Shown: positions 18,401 through 27,035, counted from the first letter of the stretch. The stretch: DNA of 64,000 bases from Bradyrhizobium sp. B097 (GCF_038957035.1 NZ_CP152412.1:5700501-5764500), one strand, 5' to 3'. Numbers and translations: made by a program. The notes: generated by a model not told the origin, from the sequence alone.

Positions 18401-21400
18401 TGCAGTCGAGTCGGGAGATATGTTGGCGTAGAAGTAGCCCAGCGTGGAATCGACCGCGTTGCTGCTCAGTCCGCGCGTGTCGATGGTCGCGCCGCCCGCC
18501 ATGTTGACCGTCTTGCCGATCAGGAACACCTGGCCCGCACGTATCGTGGCGCCATCGAGCAGGTTGACGGCCGTGGTCGCGCCTCCGTCAAAATAAATGT
18601 TGGCACCGGCCCCGGGATTATCGACCTCGGAGTACACGCTCGCGCCGCCCAGCAACACCGTCGATGCCTTGAAGGCATTGATGTCGTCGCTCGAAATCGA
18701 CGTATGACCAGCGATAGGTGCAGTTCCCGGCGCCGTGATGTCGAGCACGCCGTAACCCGATGAATCGCGCGGCCTGATGACCAGCGTGCCGTCAACGCCG
18801 CCTTTGGCGCCGTCGAACAGCGCGGTGCCGGCGAAGGACAGCGATTTCGTATTATCCGGCGACGGGAAGAGATTGAATACGAGGACCTTGCCGTCTTCCG
18901 GCAGACGATACCGGAAGCCACCGAACTGGGCGGCCTGTGCGCGCTCGAAATCGGCATAGCCGGTCTCGTTATACTGCGAATAGAGCCGCGTGGTCTGGCC
19001 GGAGGTCAGGATCACCCGCGTTGGCAGCGTGTCCCTGATTCCGGCGTTGGCAACGCCGAGATAGCCTGACGTGACCACCGAGCCATTGCCCGCGGTCACG
19101 GGCGCCATCATGGTCGTTCCAGTCGCGCCGAGCTCGACGCGATAACCGCCAGGCAACAGCGCGTAGCTCGAGGGGAGCAGCGTATAGGTCCCGGCGGGCA
19201 ATCCCGGCGTCCCCGACGGAAGCGTGATCTGCTGGCCGATCACGGGATCACCGGCGCCATTGGATGCGATCACCGGCGCGTAGTCGGCGGCGTAACCGGG
19301 CAGGATGGCGTAGACCTTGTTGCCTGCGGCGCTGTAGCTGTTGACCGGATTGGCGTTGACGAGCGCGGTCTTCAACACATCGACCGAACCGCCACGGCCG
19401 GAGATGAAGCCCGCGCCGGCGAGCGTGCCGCCGCCGGAGAGATCGAGCACCGAGCCCAGCTCGCCCACAACAGATGCGGCATTGATCGAAATTCCGCTGG
19501 CGATCCTTACATTGCTCGAATGATCGTCATAGAACGCGCTCGCCAGATTGTGCAGCGTGCCGTCCGCGCCTTGATAGGTGATGCCATCCGAGGTGCCGCC
19601 AAACGGCATGATCAAGCCGGCCGCGCTCGCGGAGGTGATGCTTCCGCTGCGGAAGACGATCCGCGCGTTGGATGGCCCGGTATCATTGTTGAGCCAAATG
19701 CGCCCCAGCGGCGCGCGAAGAACGCCACCCTGGTCGATATTGCCGGCAACAAAAATCAGGTCGCCGAACACCGAAGCCGGTACCGCCGGTGTCTGGTCGT
19801 CGTTGCGGCGGATAACGAGACGGGCGTCGGGATCATAGGCGACATTTGCTCCATTCGGACGGAGCCCAACCGCGATCGTGGCAACCGCGCCGCTCAACGG
19901 ATAGATCTGGTCGGCGGTCAGCGCGAGATTCTCGACATCGAGCCCGCCATTGCCGAACCGGATATCGCCACTGCTCTGCAACGCGACCTGATGAAAGCCG
20001 CGGGCGTCGAACGGAATGCTGACAGGACGTCCGAGACCGAGATCTAGCGCCCCACTGCCCTGCGAGCCAGTGGCTCCGAACAGGACAGAGCCGTAAACGT
20101 CGATCAAGTTGCCTGCGACGGTGAAGCTGCCGCCCACGGCCGGATTCCGGACGTGAAGATCGTTGATCCCGGGAGCATAGCCCACGGCCGTCTGCGCATC
20201 TGCGGGGTTGTAGACGCCATCAAGACGGACATAAGGCGCGGACAGATGAATTGTGCTGTTTGGCGCGTCCGACGCCGCGGCGATGACGCCGCTCGACAGC
20301 CGAAGGCTGCGCGAGAGGCTGAGGTCCACATTGCCGTCAAAGATGAGCAGGTCGCGCGTATAGAGCGCGAGCGAGCCGAAGCCCCCCTTCTGGACCTGGT
20401 TGACCCCAATGACCGTCCGCCCGAATTGCAGAGCCGGATCGGCCTGACCGGGCGACAGATCGGTGTTTAGACCGGTGCCCGCAGCGTCTTGCACGAGCGT
20501 GATATCGCGCGACCTCTGAAACGCCTCAGGCAGATCGCCGCTGGCGTAGGGCGCATTTGCATTCGGCTGCCCGACGATATAGCCGCGCCAGGACATGATC
20601 AGGTTCAGCGCGCCGCCGGACGCGCCGCTGCCGCCGGACGCCGCGCGCAAGGTGCCGTCCAGCGCCATACCGAAGCTGGAATACAGCGAGATCGTCCCGC
20701 CATCGCTGGCGGCAAGCGTCGGGATGTAGCCGTTGCCGCTCTGGACATCGACCACCGCGGAGGTGCCCGACGCATCGATCAGCGCGCCCGGGCGAACGAT
20801 CACGAAGGCATCGCTGACGACGGGATATTTCGGATCCAATGCCCCGGTGCCGCCGATGCGGATCGTGCCGCCGTTCGGCACAGCTGCATAGGAGATCCCG
20901 CGGTCGTCGCGTCCCACCGCATCACGCGCGGAAACATCCAGCGCCGCGTCATCGCCGATCCAGAACGAACGGGTCAGGCCGAACTCGCCGTAACCCATAT
21001 TGTAGCGGGTGTCGCCCGGCGCGTCCTGCAGGCTCGTGATCAGGATATTGCCGGCGGGTGCCTTGATCGCACCGTCGATGACAGTCTGGCGATTGGCGAA
21101 GATCGAGACCGAACGCCCCGGATCGACGTTGATCGACGCGCCCTTCGCCAGCGTGAAATCATGCAGGCTCCAGAACGTCAGATCGGCGCCGACGCGCTGC
21201 GTGGCGCTGCGCGTGAAGGAATTGATCGTGAACTTCGGAGGTGTCCAGAGGTCCGCCGCCTCGGTGACGAGGCTCCCGCTGGGCGTGATGAAGCTGCGCG
21301 GGGTGAAGCGATAGACCGGCACCTCGGCGTCCACACGGGCGCCTTCGCCGATCCGGATGCCCGTGTTGCTGCTGATGTTGTAGGCCGTGAAGCCGGATCG

Positions 21401-24400
21401 GAAGATCGCCGGATCGAGCACCAGCGCATCGGCCACGGCTTCGCCGATCGAGATCTCCTGGCCGGCGTTCAGCGTCAGCGTGCCGCCGCCACCGAAGCCG
21501 TAAGCGCGAATGGTGCCGTCGAGGATGAGCGGATTGGTGAAGAACTGCGTCCAGGCTAGATGCGAATAGTCATTGGCGACGAGGCTGACATTGCCGCCCT
21601 TGCCGCCCTGTGTCTTGCCGTTCGCCAGGATGGCGCCACCCGACGACACATCGATGAGCGACCCGCTCGCAAGCGTGATGCCGCCCGTGGTCGAAACGGT
21701 GAAATTGCCACCATCCAGATGCGCCCGGCCGGAGCCATCGGTTCCGGTCAGCTCGTTGCTCCACAACCCGCTGAGATCGACGGCGACGCTCCGGCCGATC
21801 GTGACCTGCGACTTGCCGCTCGCATCGTTCAGCGCCCACCATAGCTCGTTCTGCCCCTGGCCGAACACGGCATGCATGAGATTGGTCAGCGTCACGCTGC
21901 CACCATGCGCCGCGACGTTCGCGCCGATCTCGACATTCGGCGCCATGAAGGTCACCTGCGCGCCAGGAGCAAGCTCGAGCGGCGCCTCGACGAGGATTTC
22001 CTTGCTGCTCGCAACGCTGAGACCGCCCAGCCTGGCGGCATTGAGCGCGTCCGAATTGAACAATGCAGTCCCGATCCGGTCGTCGGGCAAGACCGACGTG
22101 GCGTTCAGCGCATCGGTGATCTCAGGCGTGCGGCCGAAGACGACCTGCGTGGCGGATGCACTGGTGAGGCCAAGCCCCGAATAGCCACCGAGCGCGAGCT
22201 TGCCCTGGAGCGGCGCGACGTTCTGAGACAACTTGTAGCCGTCGGTGGTGCCGTCCGGCCGCGCCGTCGTCTGGCGTGAGCCGGTGACGACATCAGCGAC
22301 GATATCAGCTTCAAACACTGCCGTCGGCGTGGACAGGACGAGAGAGCCGGCGTCACGGCCGATGGTGTAGCCGTCCTCCCAGCGGGTCGTCACGCGGCCC
22401 TTGCCGAACGGGCTGGTCCAGACCTCGGTCAGATTCGGCGCAACCTTGCCGCCGAGCTTGTGCTCGCGAATGAAGCCGGCGCCGAAGCCGTAGAACTGCA
22501 TATCGGCGCGTGCCTGGTTGACACCGTAGAGACGGCCGTCCGCGCCAAGGAAATTGCTGGTGCGGATGTAGCCGCCCTGATAGCTGATCGAGCCGCCGGA
22601 GACGTCGAACACCGCCCCCTTCTGCGCGACGACTTCCTGCGCCGCCAGCGTGACGGTGCCGCCGACCGCGGCCCATTCGCCGATCCGGTGGGCGGTATTG
22701 GCGAGATATCCCGAGACCTCGAGCAGGCCACCCGGCGTATAGTAGCGGTCGGTCGCATAGCCGCCGGTGCCGGCCGGCACCAGCACCAGATCGCGCGCGT
22801 CGATCCAGACGTCCGCGTTCTTCAGATAGCCCTGGTCACGATTGACGGGCGAGTCGCGCAGCTCATTGCCTTGCACGTTGATCAGGAGGTTATTGGTCGA
22901 CATCGGCAGCAGCACGCCGCGCACGCCCGAGACGTCGATGATCGATCCGCTCTCGGCGAAGACGCGGCGGCCGGCGCTGACCGCCACCTGGCCGCCTTGC
23001 GCCTGCGTGGTCGAGCCGTCCTTGAAATTTACAGTACCGCCGCTGACGATCTCGATACGTCCCTGGTCGAGCCGGTCGGCGAGCTGGGAAAGATTGTCGA
23101 ACTGGGCGTTGGCGACCGGGGCGTGGGTGAAGGCCTTGGAATCGGCGACCAGCTGGCTGCGTTGGCTGTCGAGCGCGGTATCGCTGCTGTCGAGCTCGGG
23201 CAGGATCGCGGTCAGGCTGCCACTGGCGAGCGTGATGCTGCCCGCGGCATCGGACGCTGCGTCCAGGAGATGGATCGTGCCGCGGGTGTTGACCGAGGTC
23301 GTGGCGACAAGCACCCCATCCTGGGTGATGCTGCGGCCCGCAAGCGTGATGTCGCCTTGCTGGGCGAAGATCAGGCCGGAATTGCCGACAGCCGCGATCG
23401 CGTCGCGCACGATCGGCGAGATTTCGTTGCCGCGTGTGGTCGAGGCCTGGTTGGCATCCGTGCTGTAACCCGGCCGCAGCAGAAAGTCGTTGCCGGCGGC
23501 GAGCTGCACCTGGCCTCGCGGTGCGCTGATCGAGCCGGCATTGCTGACCTCGGTTCCCATCAGCAGCACGAAGCCGCCACCCTGCGTCACCGAGGAAGGT
23601 GCGTTGGTCGAGATCAGCGCGCCGGCCTCGACCCTCACCGCGCCGCGGGCATCGGTGAAGCTCGGCACGTATTGGCCACTCGCCTGCTGCGAGTAGATGC
23701 CATTGCGCAGGAACTGGGTGTCGGTGATGATGGCGGTCGAGGCGATCAGCGAGCCGACATTCACCTGGCTCGCACCACCGAAGATGATGCCGTTCTGGTT
23801 GATCACATAGACCGAGCCGTCGGCCTTGATGTTGCCGAGAATCTGGCTCGGTGCCGCGCTGCCGACCACGCGGTTGAGCGCCACCCAGTTCGCATGGCCT
23901 TGCTGGTCGAAGGACAGCGTGGTGCGCGCGCCGACGTTGAATGAATTCCAGTTGAGGATCGCCTGCGCCCTGGTCTGCGCGATGCCGACCTGGGTCTGGC
24001 CGGCGGCATCGATCGCCTGCGTCGGCGCATTCGCGCCTTGCCATCCCGGCGCTACCTGCAGGCCGCCGGTCGCAAGGCCGTTGGGCACCGCGACCTGCGG
24101 CAGCGTCACCGAACGCTGCGAGGTCTGCGCCGCGGCGCGCGCCGCGTTCTGCAGGCCCTGGATCGCCTGGATGGCGCGCGTGGCCCGCGCCATCGCATCC
24201 TGGCCTTGCTTGGCGGCTGCCGCCGCGTCCTGCGCTGCCGACTGCGAAGCCGCAATCGCCGCGGCTGACGGTGACACCGTCCAGCTCGATCCAAACGGGC
24301 GCGCGACCACCGGCGTATTGGCGAGAAGTGCCACGACGCTGACGCTGCCGAACAATGCGGTGCGAACGGTCGCGCGGGTGAGAGACCTGGAGAGGCGGGG

Positions 24401-24406
24401 AACCAT
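12461..24406 (-). CDS. Giant filamentous-haemagglutinin-family exoprotein (TpsA-like)
   Basis: A single frame of 3,981 residues from the ATG at 24406. An N-terminal signal peptide (hydrophobic core FGSVSVVALLANTPVVA) is followed by an Ala/Gln-rich, probably helical stretch (about 45-100). Then comes a haemagglutination-activity/TPS domain with the hallmark NQNGIIFGG and the ILNWNSFNVG segment. The bulk consists of thousands of residues of short beta-helix-forming repeats rich in G, A, S, T, D, N and V (for example ASGSLIDVSSGG). The C-terminal 350 residues or so (LYAWLKERFGYGG onward) resemble the conserved C-terminal domain of alphaproteobacterial and Burkholderia members (DUF3739-like, from memory). 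Such proteins are secreted to the surface through a TpsB pore and act as adhesins; no tpsB is present in this window. It is the last gene of an STN/sigma/FecR unit. Confidence 0.9.
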   Translation of the reverse strand: MVPRLSRSLTRATVRTALFGSVSVVALLANTPVVARPFGSSWTVSPSAAAIAASQSAAQDAAAAAKQGQDAMARATRAIQAIQGLQNAARAAAQTSQRSVTLPQVAVPNGLATGGLQVAPGWQGANAPTQAIDAAGQTQVGIAQTRAQAILNWNSFNVGARTTLSFDQQGHANWVALNRVVGSAAPSQILGNIKADGSVYVINQNGIIFGGASQVNVGSLIASTAIITDTQFLRNGIYSQQASGQYVPSFTDARGAVRVEAGALISTNAPSSVTQGGGFVLLMGTEVSNAGSISAPRGQVQLAAGNDFLLRPGYSTDANQASTTRGNEISPIVRDAIAAVGNSGLIFAQQGDITLAGRSITQDGVLVATTSVNTRGTIHLLDAASDAAGSITLASGSLTAILPELDSSDTALDSQRSQLVADSKAFTHAPVANAQFDNLSQLADRLDQGRIEIVSGGTVNFKDGSTTQAQGGQVAVSAGRRVFAESGSIIDVSGVRGVLLPMSTNNLLINVQGNELRDSPVNRDQGYLKNADVWIDARDLVLVPAGTGGYATDRYYTPGGLLEVSGYLANTAHRIGEWAAVGGTVTLAAQEVVAQKGAVFDVSGGSISYQGGYIRTSNFLGADGRLYGVNQARADMQFYGFGAGFIREHKLGGKVAPNLTEVWTSPFGKGRVTTRWEDGYTIGRDAGSLVLSTPTAVFEADIVADVVTGSRQTTARPDGTTDGYKLSQNVAPLQGKLALGGYSGLGLTSASATQVVFGRTPEITDALNATSVLPDDRIGTALFNSDALNAARLGGLSVASSKEILVEAPLELAPGAQVTFMAPNVEIGANVAAHGGSVTLTNLMHAVFGQGQNELWWALNDASGKSQVTIGRSVAVDLSGLWSNELTGTDGSGRAHLDGGNFTVSTTGGITLASGSLIDVSSGGAILANGKTQGGKGGNVSLVANDYSHLAWTQFFTNPLILDGTIRAYGFGGGGTLTLNAGQEISIGEAVADALVLDPAIFRSGFTAYNISSNTGIRIGEGARVDAEVPVYRFTPRSFITPSGSLVTEAADLWTPPKFTINSFTRSATQRVGADLTFWSLHDFTLAKGASINVDPGRSVSIFANRQTVIDGAIKAPAGNILITSLQDAPGDTRYNMGYGEFGLTRSFWIGDDAALDVSARDAVGRDDRGISYAAVPNGGTIRIGGTGALDPKYPVVSDAFVIVRPGALIDASGTSAVVDVQSGNGYIPTLAASDGGTISLYSSFGMALDGTLRAASGGSGASGGALNLIMSWRGYIVGQPNANAPYASGDLPEAFQRSRDITLVQDAAGTGLNTDLSPGQADPALQFGRTVIGVNQVQKGGFGSLALYTRDLLIFDGNVDLSLSRSLRLSSGVIAAASDAPNSTIHLSAPYVRLDGVYNPADAQTAVGYAPGINDLHVRNPAVGGSFTVAGNLIDVYGSVLFGATGSQGSGALDLGLGRPVSIPFDARGFHQVALQSSGDIRFGNGGLDVENLALTADQIYPLSGAVATIAVGLRPNGANVAYDPDARLVIRRNDDQTPAVPASVFGDLIFVAGNIDQGGVLRAPLGRIWLNNDTGPSNARIVFRSGSITSASAAGLIMPFGGTSDGITYQGADGTLHNLASAFYDDHSSNVRIASGISINAASVVGELGSVLDLSGGGTLAGAGFISGRGGSVDVLKTALVNANPVNSYSAAGNKVYAILPGYAADYAPVIASNGAGDPVIGQQITLPSGTPGLPAGTYTLLPSSYALLPGGYRVELGATGTTMMAPVTAGNGSVVTSGYLGVANAGIRDTLPTRVILTSGQTTRLYSQYNETGYADFERAQAAQFGGFRYRLPEDGKVLVFNLFPSPDNTKSLSFAGTALFDGAKGGVDGTLVIRPRDSSGYGVLDITAPGTAPIAGHTSISSDDINAFKASTVLLGGASVYSEVDNPGAGANIYFDGGATTAVNLLDGATIRAGQVFLIGKTVNMAGGATIDTRGLSSNAVDSTLGYFYANISPDSTANPANSPAVLAVANGRFQFLDAVGPGNISIASGASLLTDGSVVLAAPGGLSMGDVNFGARYLNVTQEQINVGTAAALAAAQAAGQLPSGWNLTQSVLDRLMRPSTTAGSPTLEQLIITASGAFNLIGSVDLDATRRGGASSDSLKLVLNTPAIYGLGSAGDTAGITADTLVWNGIRTGNGSTASPYGSQAPAAVLPGGPGTGSGHLAITASEILFGYDASLSKPTDGAALNRVALGFSDVTLTATKRITANSNGTLKVGLSQDSTGALQGGALTIATPLITASGGATLDVSAGAALRLVAPVGAAPADTRGVTDLGGTLSFTGDSVFADTAFALPSGKLTLNATHDVVLGANATVDLSGRGIAFFDVTKYSWGGDLILSSSNGNIVQNAGSVIDVSAANNAAGSIAAKAIDAAHGQVWFGGTLNGSSTGDYDSGQFTVAAQSFGDFAALNAKLNDAGFFGARSFDLRQGSLVVGDGVKARYVTVSVDQGSLTVDGRIDASGTKPGTIRLSARDDLMLSSNAVLDVHGNVLWIDSYGVPIEANNTAHVELTTTHGTMTLAAGATIDMTSPDGVQRGKLELNAPRRGGTGGDGAGANDIAIDARGLLDIRGAGSIAMNGFRTYNLPGGSVIDQAYLDGLHDDNTAFINAALQNGDLQNRLAGLAAYGSAFHLRPGVAITSSGGLSTKGDLDFSGYRYGPKADPAVLGSGEPGVLVVRAASDLKINGSITDGFAPPPASPDAVTVIASGTLPAAYTVRTDGVVLGSGSAIPSNGTINMELKLTDGRVRQSPNAANPLPVAVTLSQDFTVKGANVQTRKLNGGRIITPGKTYNPGDTLLTGTVFPAGTVFEKGVYFTGPVFINSALSNNLVLQPVKLPAGTSLYLFLGYTFTADTPLPKGTVLPAGMTNVNLIGPGDRQIWAISPMLAPGTQSWSMRLVGGADLASPDSRMLQTAPVLAGSGNVVLNDPFNITINKPTTSGVSVVRTGTGDLEILAGGNYDQQTPFGVYTAGTAILGTGTAANEPYNVGRGTLSDGTVLGSANAAYQATLGAERMYYPEHGGDFLLVAQGDVKGTLTKRTTEIGSWLWRQGGSEIGQRTAWGVNFGSYTFDPALNNGTLALNLSAFSGLGTLGGGNVTVQAGGTMGDAGRGVVIAVGGSGRVMADGSLVQTGGGTLSVKASNIGTGGNQFVDLRGRIDIATGDFGSLTASNFRNDGGSDPRPINPLTPYSMTTLAGGDFAPGDSAIDIRARGDLAVGTILDPGRVGTTGLTAAGNGDEGASWFTLWTGTTALNMMAAGGSLSPGSGPAISRFLPSIVRAVAANGNIYGLGGGMLLPSPNGAFEVLAQGSIFGNTLETGLLTTPTSALATPFRPGWASLTNGLSITASNYWGDYNALSDQINGAQAVYSYDTGGQPFVFDANTVKDRAVPAQSDPSRIYAVNGDITSVTYGRILTTSRFVAGASVYSVTYQAARPLQMFAGGDIVDTTGLILHSDQNDVSTIAAGGSIIYAGWPGLQSAAKGGWAIAGPGTLEITAAKNIYQGSKATVESIGALAAGDNRPGAAIVMQAGVGAGEIGIGQVDWSGFARLYLDPHNLAGAGPIADQPGKVAKTYGDELYAWLKERFGYGGAKADALGYFLTLPDAQQRVFLRQVYYAELTAGGREYNEVGGPRAGSYLRGREAIAALFPNDAAYRGDITIFTAATGTPGKSNYAIQSGFVHTDFGGDIQFLTPGGGVTIGTEGLLPGADAGLITQGAGNIQIYSQNSVLMGLSRIMTTFGGNIVIWSAEGDINAGRGAKTTVIYTPPKRAYDNYGNIAISPVTPSSGAGIATLQPIPEVARGTVDLIAPLGTVDAGEAGIRASSFVNIAALHIVNAANIQAQGGVIGVPQVQAPNMGALSEASNTAGAAAKQAAVPPPQTNEQPSVIIVEVLGYGGGDGSDEPKRRGNDKQSQYDPNSAFQLIGDGQLTAEQLKKLTPDERRQVAN

Positions 24407-24550
24407 GGAATCGCTTTCTTGCGCCGGGCGACGACAGCCGAAGATTTCGCGTCTCAGCGCCAGCACCGAGACCCTCGCGGCTGTGACGATCCCGAATGGG
24501 CCGACCCGCACGCCGGATGCGAAATTTTTTGCAAACCGCTAGAGGCCTCC

Positions 24551-25546
24551 TCAGCCGAGCAGCACAATGCCGCCGGGAAGCGTTTTGGCTTTCACGCCAA
24601 AGGCTTGTTCGAGCTGCAGGAGGACCTCGTCGATCCGATCGATATGGAAGCGGCCGTTGATCAGATGGGCGTTCAGCTCGGCATTGACGATGAAGATCCG
24701 GCCCGACCGGTACCGGTTCACCTCCTCCACCACCTTGGGCAAGGGCGTGTAACGGAAGATCAGCAATCCCTCTTGCCAGGCCGCCTCGACGGCCGGATCG
24801 ATCGCGACGATGTCGCTCATGCGCCTCTCGTCATAGGCGATCTGCTGTCTTTCACGAACGGTACGGGCGTTTCCCTGATGCTCGACGCGAACCTCGCCGC
24901 CGAGACAGGTGACGCGCACCTCGGCTGCGAGGTAGCGCACGTCGAACGAGGCTTGCGTTGCCACCGTTTGACCGCTGGACGCAATCACCGTCACCGGTCG
25001 GGACTGCTGCGGGGCCGTCGCGATCGATGCCTGTCCCGTGATCAGCTCGATGCGGCTGCTGTCACCATGGTCCGGGCGCAGCGCGATGCTGGTTCGCGTG
25101 TCCAGGTTGATCGACACATTGTCGTTCAATGCGAGCTTGCGCTGCTCTCCCGTACCCGTCCGGTAGTCGGCCGCAAGCTCGGACCATGACGGCCAGAGCT
25201 CGAGCGGGGGCCGCAGCGTCACCACTCCGACGGCGGCCGCGGCGGTTGCAAGCCCGCCGCCGAGCACCAGCCTGCGCGTCATCACGCGCTTCGCTTCGCC
25301 GTCGAGCAACACACCAAGCGACGCGGGGTCATATCGGAGGTTATGGCCGGCCGTGCCAACCGTCTCCCAAAGCTTGCTCGCCTTCGCAAACGCAGTCGCA
25401 TGGGCAGCGCTCTGCTGGCGCCACAGCTGGAATGCCTCGGCATCCTCGACCGTCGCGTCTCCGGACGTCAAGCGCCTCACCCAGGCATGTGCCTCCCGCT
25501 CCATCGCGCCGAGCCCTATCGTCGATTTGCCGCCTTCGTACGTCAT
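24551..25546 (-). CDS. FecR-family anti-sigma factor
   Basis: This roughly 331-residue protein is a one-pass inner-membrane regulator. The N-terminal cytoplasmic part (EREAHAWVRRLTSGDATVEDAEAF) matches the sigma-binding DUF4880 region. A single membrane segment follows after TRRLVLGGG. The FecR domain runs through YRTGTGEQRKLALNDNVSINLDTRTS, and the C-terminal FRYTPLPKVVEEVNRYRSG part has the STN-like fold that contacts a transducer in the periplasm. It lies directly downstream of the ECF sigma gene and upstream of the giant exoprotein, so it probably gates sigma activity for that gene. An ATG at 25504 is an alternative start. Confidence 0.87.
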   Translation of the reverse strand: MTYEGGKSTIGLGAMEREAHAWVRRLTSGDATVEDAEAFQLWRQQSAAHATAFAKASKLWETVGTAGHNLRYDPASLGVLLDGEAKRVMTRRLVLGGGLATAAAAVGVVTLRPPLELWPSWSELAADYRTGTGEQRKLALNDNVSINLDTRTSIALRPDHGDSSRIELITGQASIATAPQQSRPVTVIASSGQTVATQASFDVRYLAAEVRVTCLGGEVRVEHQGNARTVRERQQIAYDERRMSDIVAIDPAVEAAWQEGLLIFRYTPLPKVVEEVNRYRSGRIFIVNAELNAHLINGRFHIDRIDEVLLQLEQAFGVKAKTLPGGIVLLG

Positions 25547-25640
25547 GCGGCCTTGCCTCGCCGCGCACGCAAACGGCAGCCTCTGCGGCCGAACCGTCCG
25601 CCTATCCACTTGACGTTCGCGATAGCCATCAACCGCACAA

Positions 25641-26144
25641 CTATTTTCCCAGCTTCAGCGCGCAGTGTTCCTGGGCGAGGCGGAGTTCCTTCTCGACCAG
25701 ACGCAACGAGACCCCCAGCCGGCTGGCGATCTCCCGCTGCGGCATTCCCTGAAGCCGCGCGGCCAGCAGGATGACCCGGCGGCGCGGCGTCAGTTCCGCG
25801 ATCGCCTTCTCCAGAGCCTCGATCTCGAAGCGAGCCTCCGTGATCTGACCCGGCCCGGGCGCATCGTCCACAATATGGAGCAGATCCTGAACCTCATTGC
25901 GGGCCAGACGCCGCTTCTCGGCCCGCTGCCGGTCGATTGCGACGTTGAAGGCCATGCGGAACAGATAGGCGGCCGGGCTTTGCACCGAACCCGCCACCTC
26001 GGCCCGCCCGAGACGCACATAGGTGTCCTGCAACGCATCGCTGGCAAGCTCCGCCGATCCGAGACGACGGCTCAGCCGCAGCTTGAGATCGTCGTAGCGG
26101 GCAGCCAGGAAGCTGCGCAGCATGGTCCGGGTCGCGTCGCTCAT
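25641..26144 (-). CDS. ECF sigma factor, FecI-like
   Basis: A 167-residue RNA polymerase sigma factor with sigma region 2 (ELASDALQDTYVRLGR, SPAAYLFRMAFNVAIDRQR) and region 4 (IAELTPRRRVILLAARLQGMPQREIASRLGVSLRLVEKEL). The AYLFRMAFNVAIDRQR form and the downstream fecR gene place it in the iron-starvation (FecI) group. That group normally responds to a TonB-dependent receptor with an STN extension. Here the upstream neighbour, ten bases away, is a free-standing STN protein instead. The likely target is the exoprotein gene or the whole unit. Confidence 0.9.
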   Translation of the reverse strand: MSDATRTMLRSFLAARYDDLKLRLSRRLGSAELASDALQDTYVRLGRAEVAGSVQSPAAYLFRMAFNVAIDRQRAEKRRLARNEVQDLLHIVDDAPGPGQITEARFEIEALEKAIAELTPRRRVILLAARLQGMPQREIASRLGVSLRLVEKELRLAQEHCALKLGK

Positions 26145-26154
26145 CGCAGCACGC

Positions 26155-26910
26155 TCAATTCACCCCACCGCTGGTCCGGATGGCGTCGATCCCGGCGCAG
26201 TCCTGCGTCCGTTTCGACGGACGCGCCGCAACGACCATCGTGAGGGGTTGCGAGATGCCGGGCGGCGGCACCTCGTTCATTCTCAATCCGCGAAGCGTCG
26301 TCTCGATCGCGCTGTCGACACGGTCATCGCCTGTCTTGCTCAAGAGTCTGGTCTGTTGCACGGATCCCGTTGAAGCGATCCAGAACTGCACGGCGATCCG
26401 ATAGCGGCCGGGCCGCAGCAAAATGTCCTTGCAGAAGGCGTCGCGAACGCGCTTCTGCACCACGGCATAGTAGCGGGCACGAATGACCGGATCGCCTTTT
26501 CGCGCATCGACGTCGGGCGTCGTTAGCTGCCCGGCGGCCGGAGACGAGGGCACGATCACCACGGCATTCTCCGACGTCAGGCGGCCGACAAGCCCGGTCC
26601 CATCGAGCAATATCTGCAGGGCTTCAGACGGCGCGAAGACGCCCCTCACCTCGCCTGAGAGCCGGCCCGTCGCAAGCCGCGCATCGTAGAGCACCTCACG
26701 CCGCGACGTGGCGCCATAACTTTCCAGTGCGGATGTCAGGGGTTGCGACGGAATATCGAAGGTGAGGCGCGGCGCAGCAGCGATCGGACTCTCCTGCCCG
26801 ATCGCGACATCGCTGCCCGCGCCCAGCATGCAGAGGCAGATCAAAACGCACAATCGACGAGCGTCTGAGGGGCGCCCTGCCAAGCCCCTCGAAAGATATC
26901 CAATGCTCAT
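26155..26910 (-). CDS. STN-domain protein with TonB-like C-terminal domain
   Basis: This protein of about 251 residues (start ATG at 26910; 26955 is an alternative) has a hydrophobic export segment (LCVLICLCMLGAGSDVAIG). An STN (secretin/TonB short N-terminal) domain follows: LTFDIPSQPLTSALESYG ... DARLATGRLSGEVRG ... LLDGTGLVGRLTSENAVVIV. The C-terminal half (YYAVVQKRVRDAFCKD ... IAVQFWIASTGSVQQTRLL ... LDS-like, then NEVPPP) resembles the TonB C-terminal domain. There is no outer-membrane barrel, so it is not a TonB-dependent receptor. It sits ten bases before the ECF sigma gene and may be the periplasmic partner that signals to FecR. Domain identity comes from pattern recognition only. Confidence 0.7.
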   Translation of the reverse strand: MSIGYLSRGLAGRPSDARRLCVLICLCMLGAGSDVAIGQESPIAAAPRLTFDIPSQPLTSALESYGATSRREVLYDARLATGRLSGEVRGVFAPSEALQILLDGTGLVGRLTSENAVVIVPSSPAAGQLTTPDVDARKGDPVIRARYYAVVQKRVRDAFCKDILLRPGRYRIAVQFWIASTGSVQQTRLLSKTGDDRVDSAIETTLRGLRMNEVPPPGISQPLTMVVAARPSKRTQDCAGIDAIRTSGGVN

Positions 26911-27011
26911 CGTATCCGCGTCGATTGTTTCCCCGGGGCGGGCGACTGTGTCCAATCTGCAACGTTAGCGTCGAAGTGTGACAGCGGTGCGTAGGCCCGT
27001 GGAACGAGGAT

Positions 27012-27025
27012 CCGAGCCCGCTCGG
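27012..27025 (-). terminator. Short GC hairpin after the long amide operon 2
   Basis: On the minus strand CCGAG, loop CGGG, then CTCGG forms a five-pair stem about ten bases past the stop of the VWA gene. No T run follows, so termination would be weak or Rho-assisted. Confidence 0.3.
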
Positions 27026-27035
27026 GATGGCAGCA

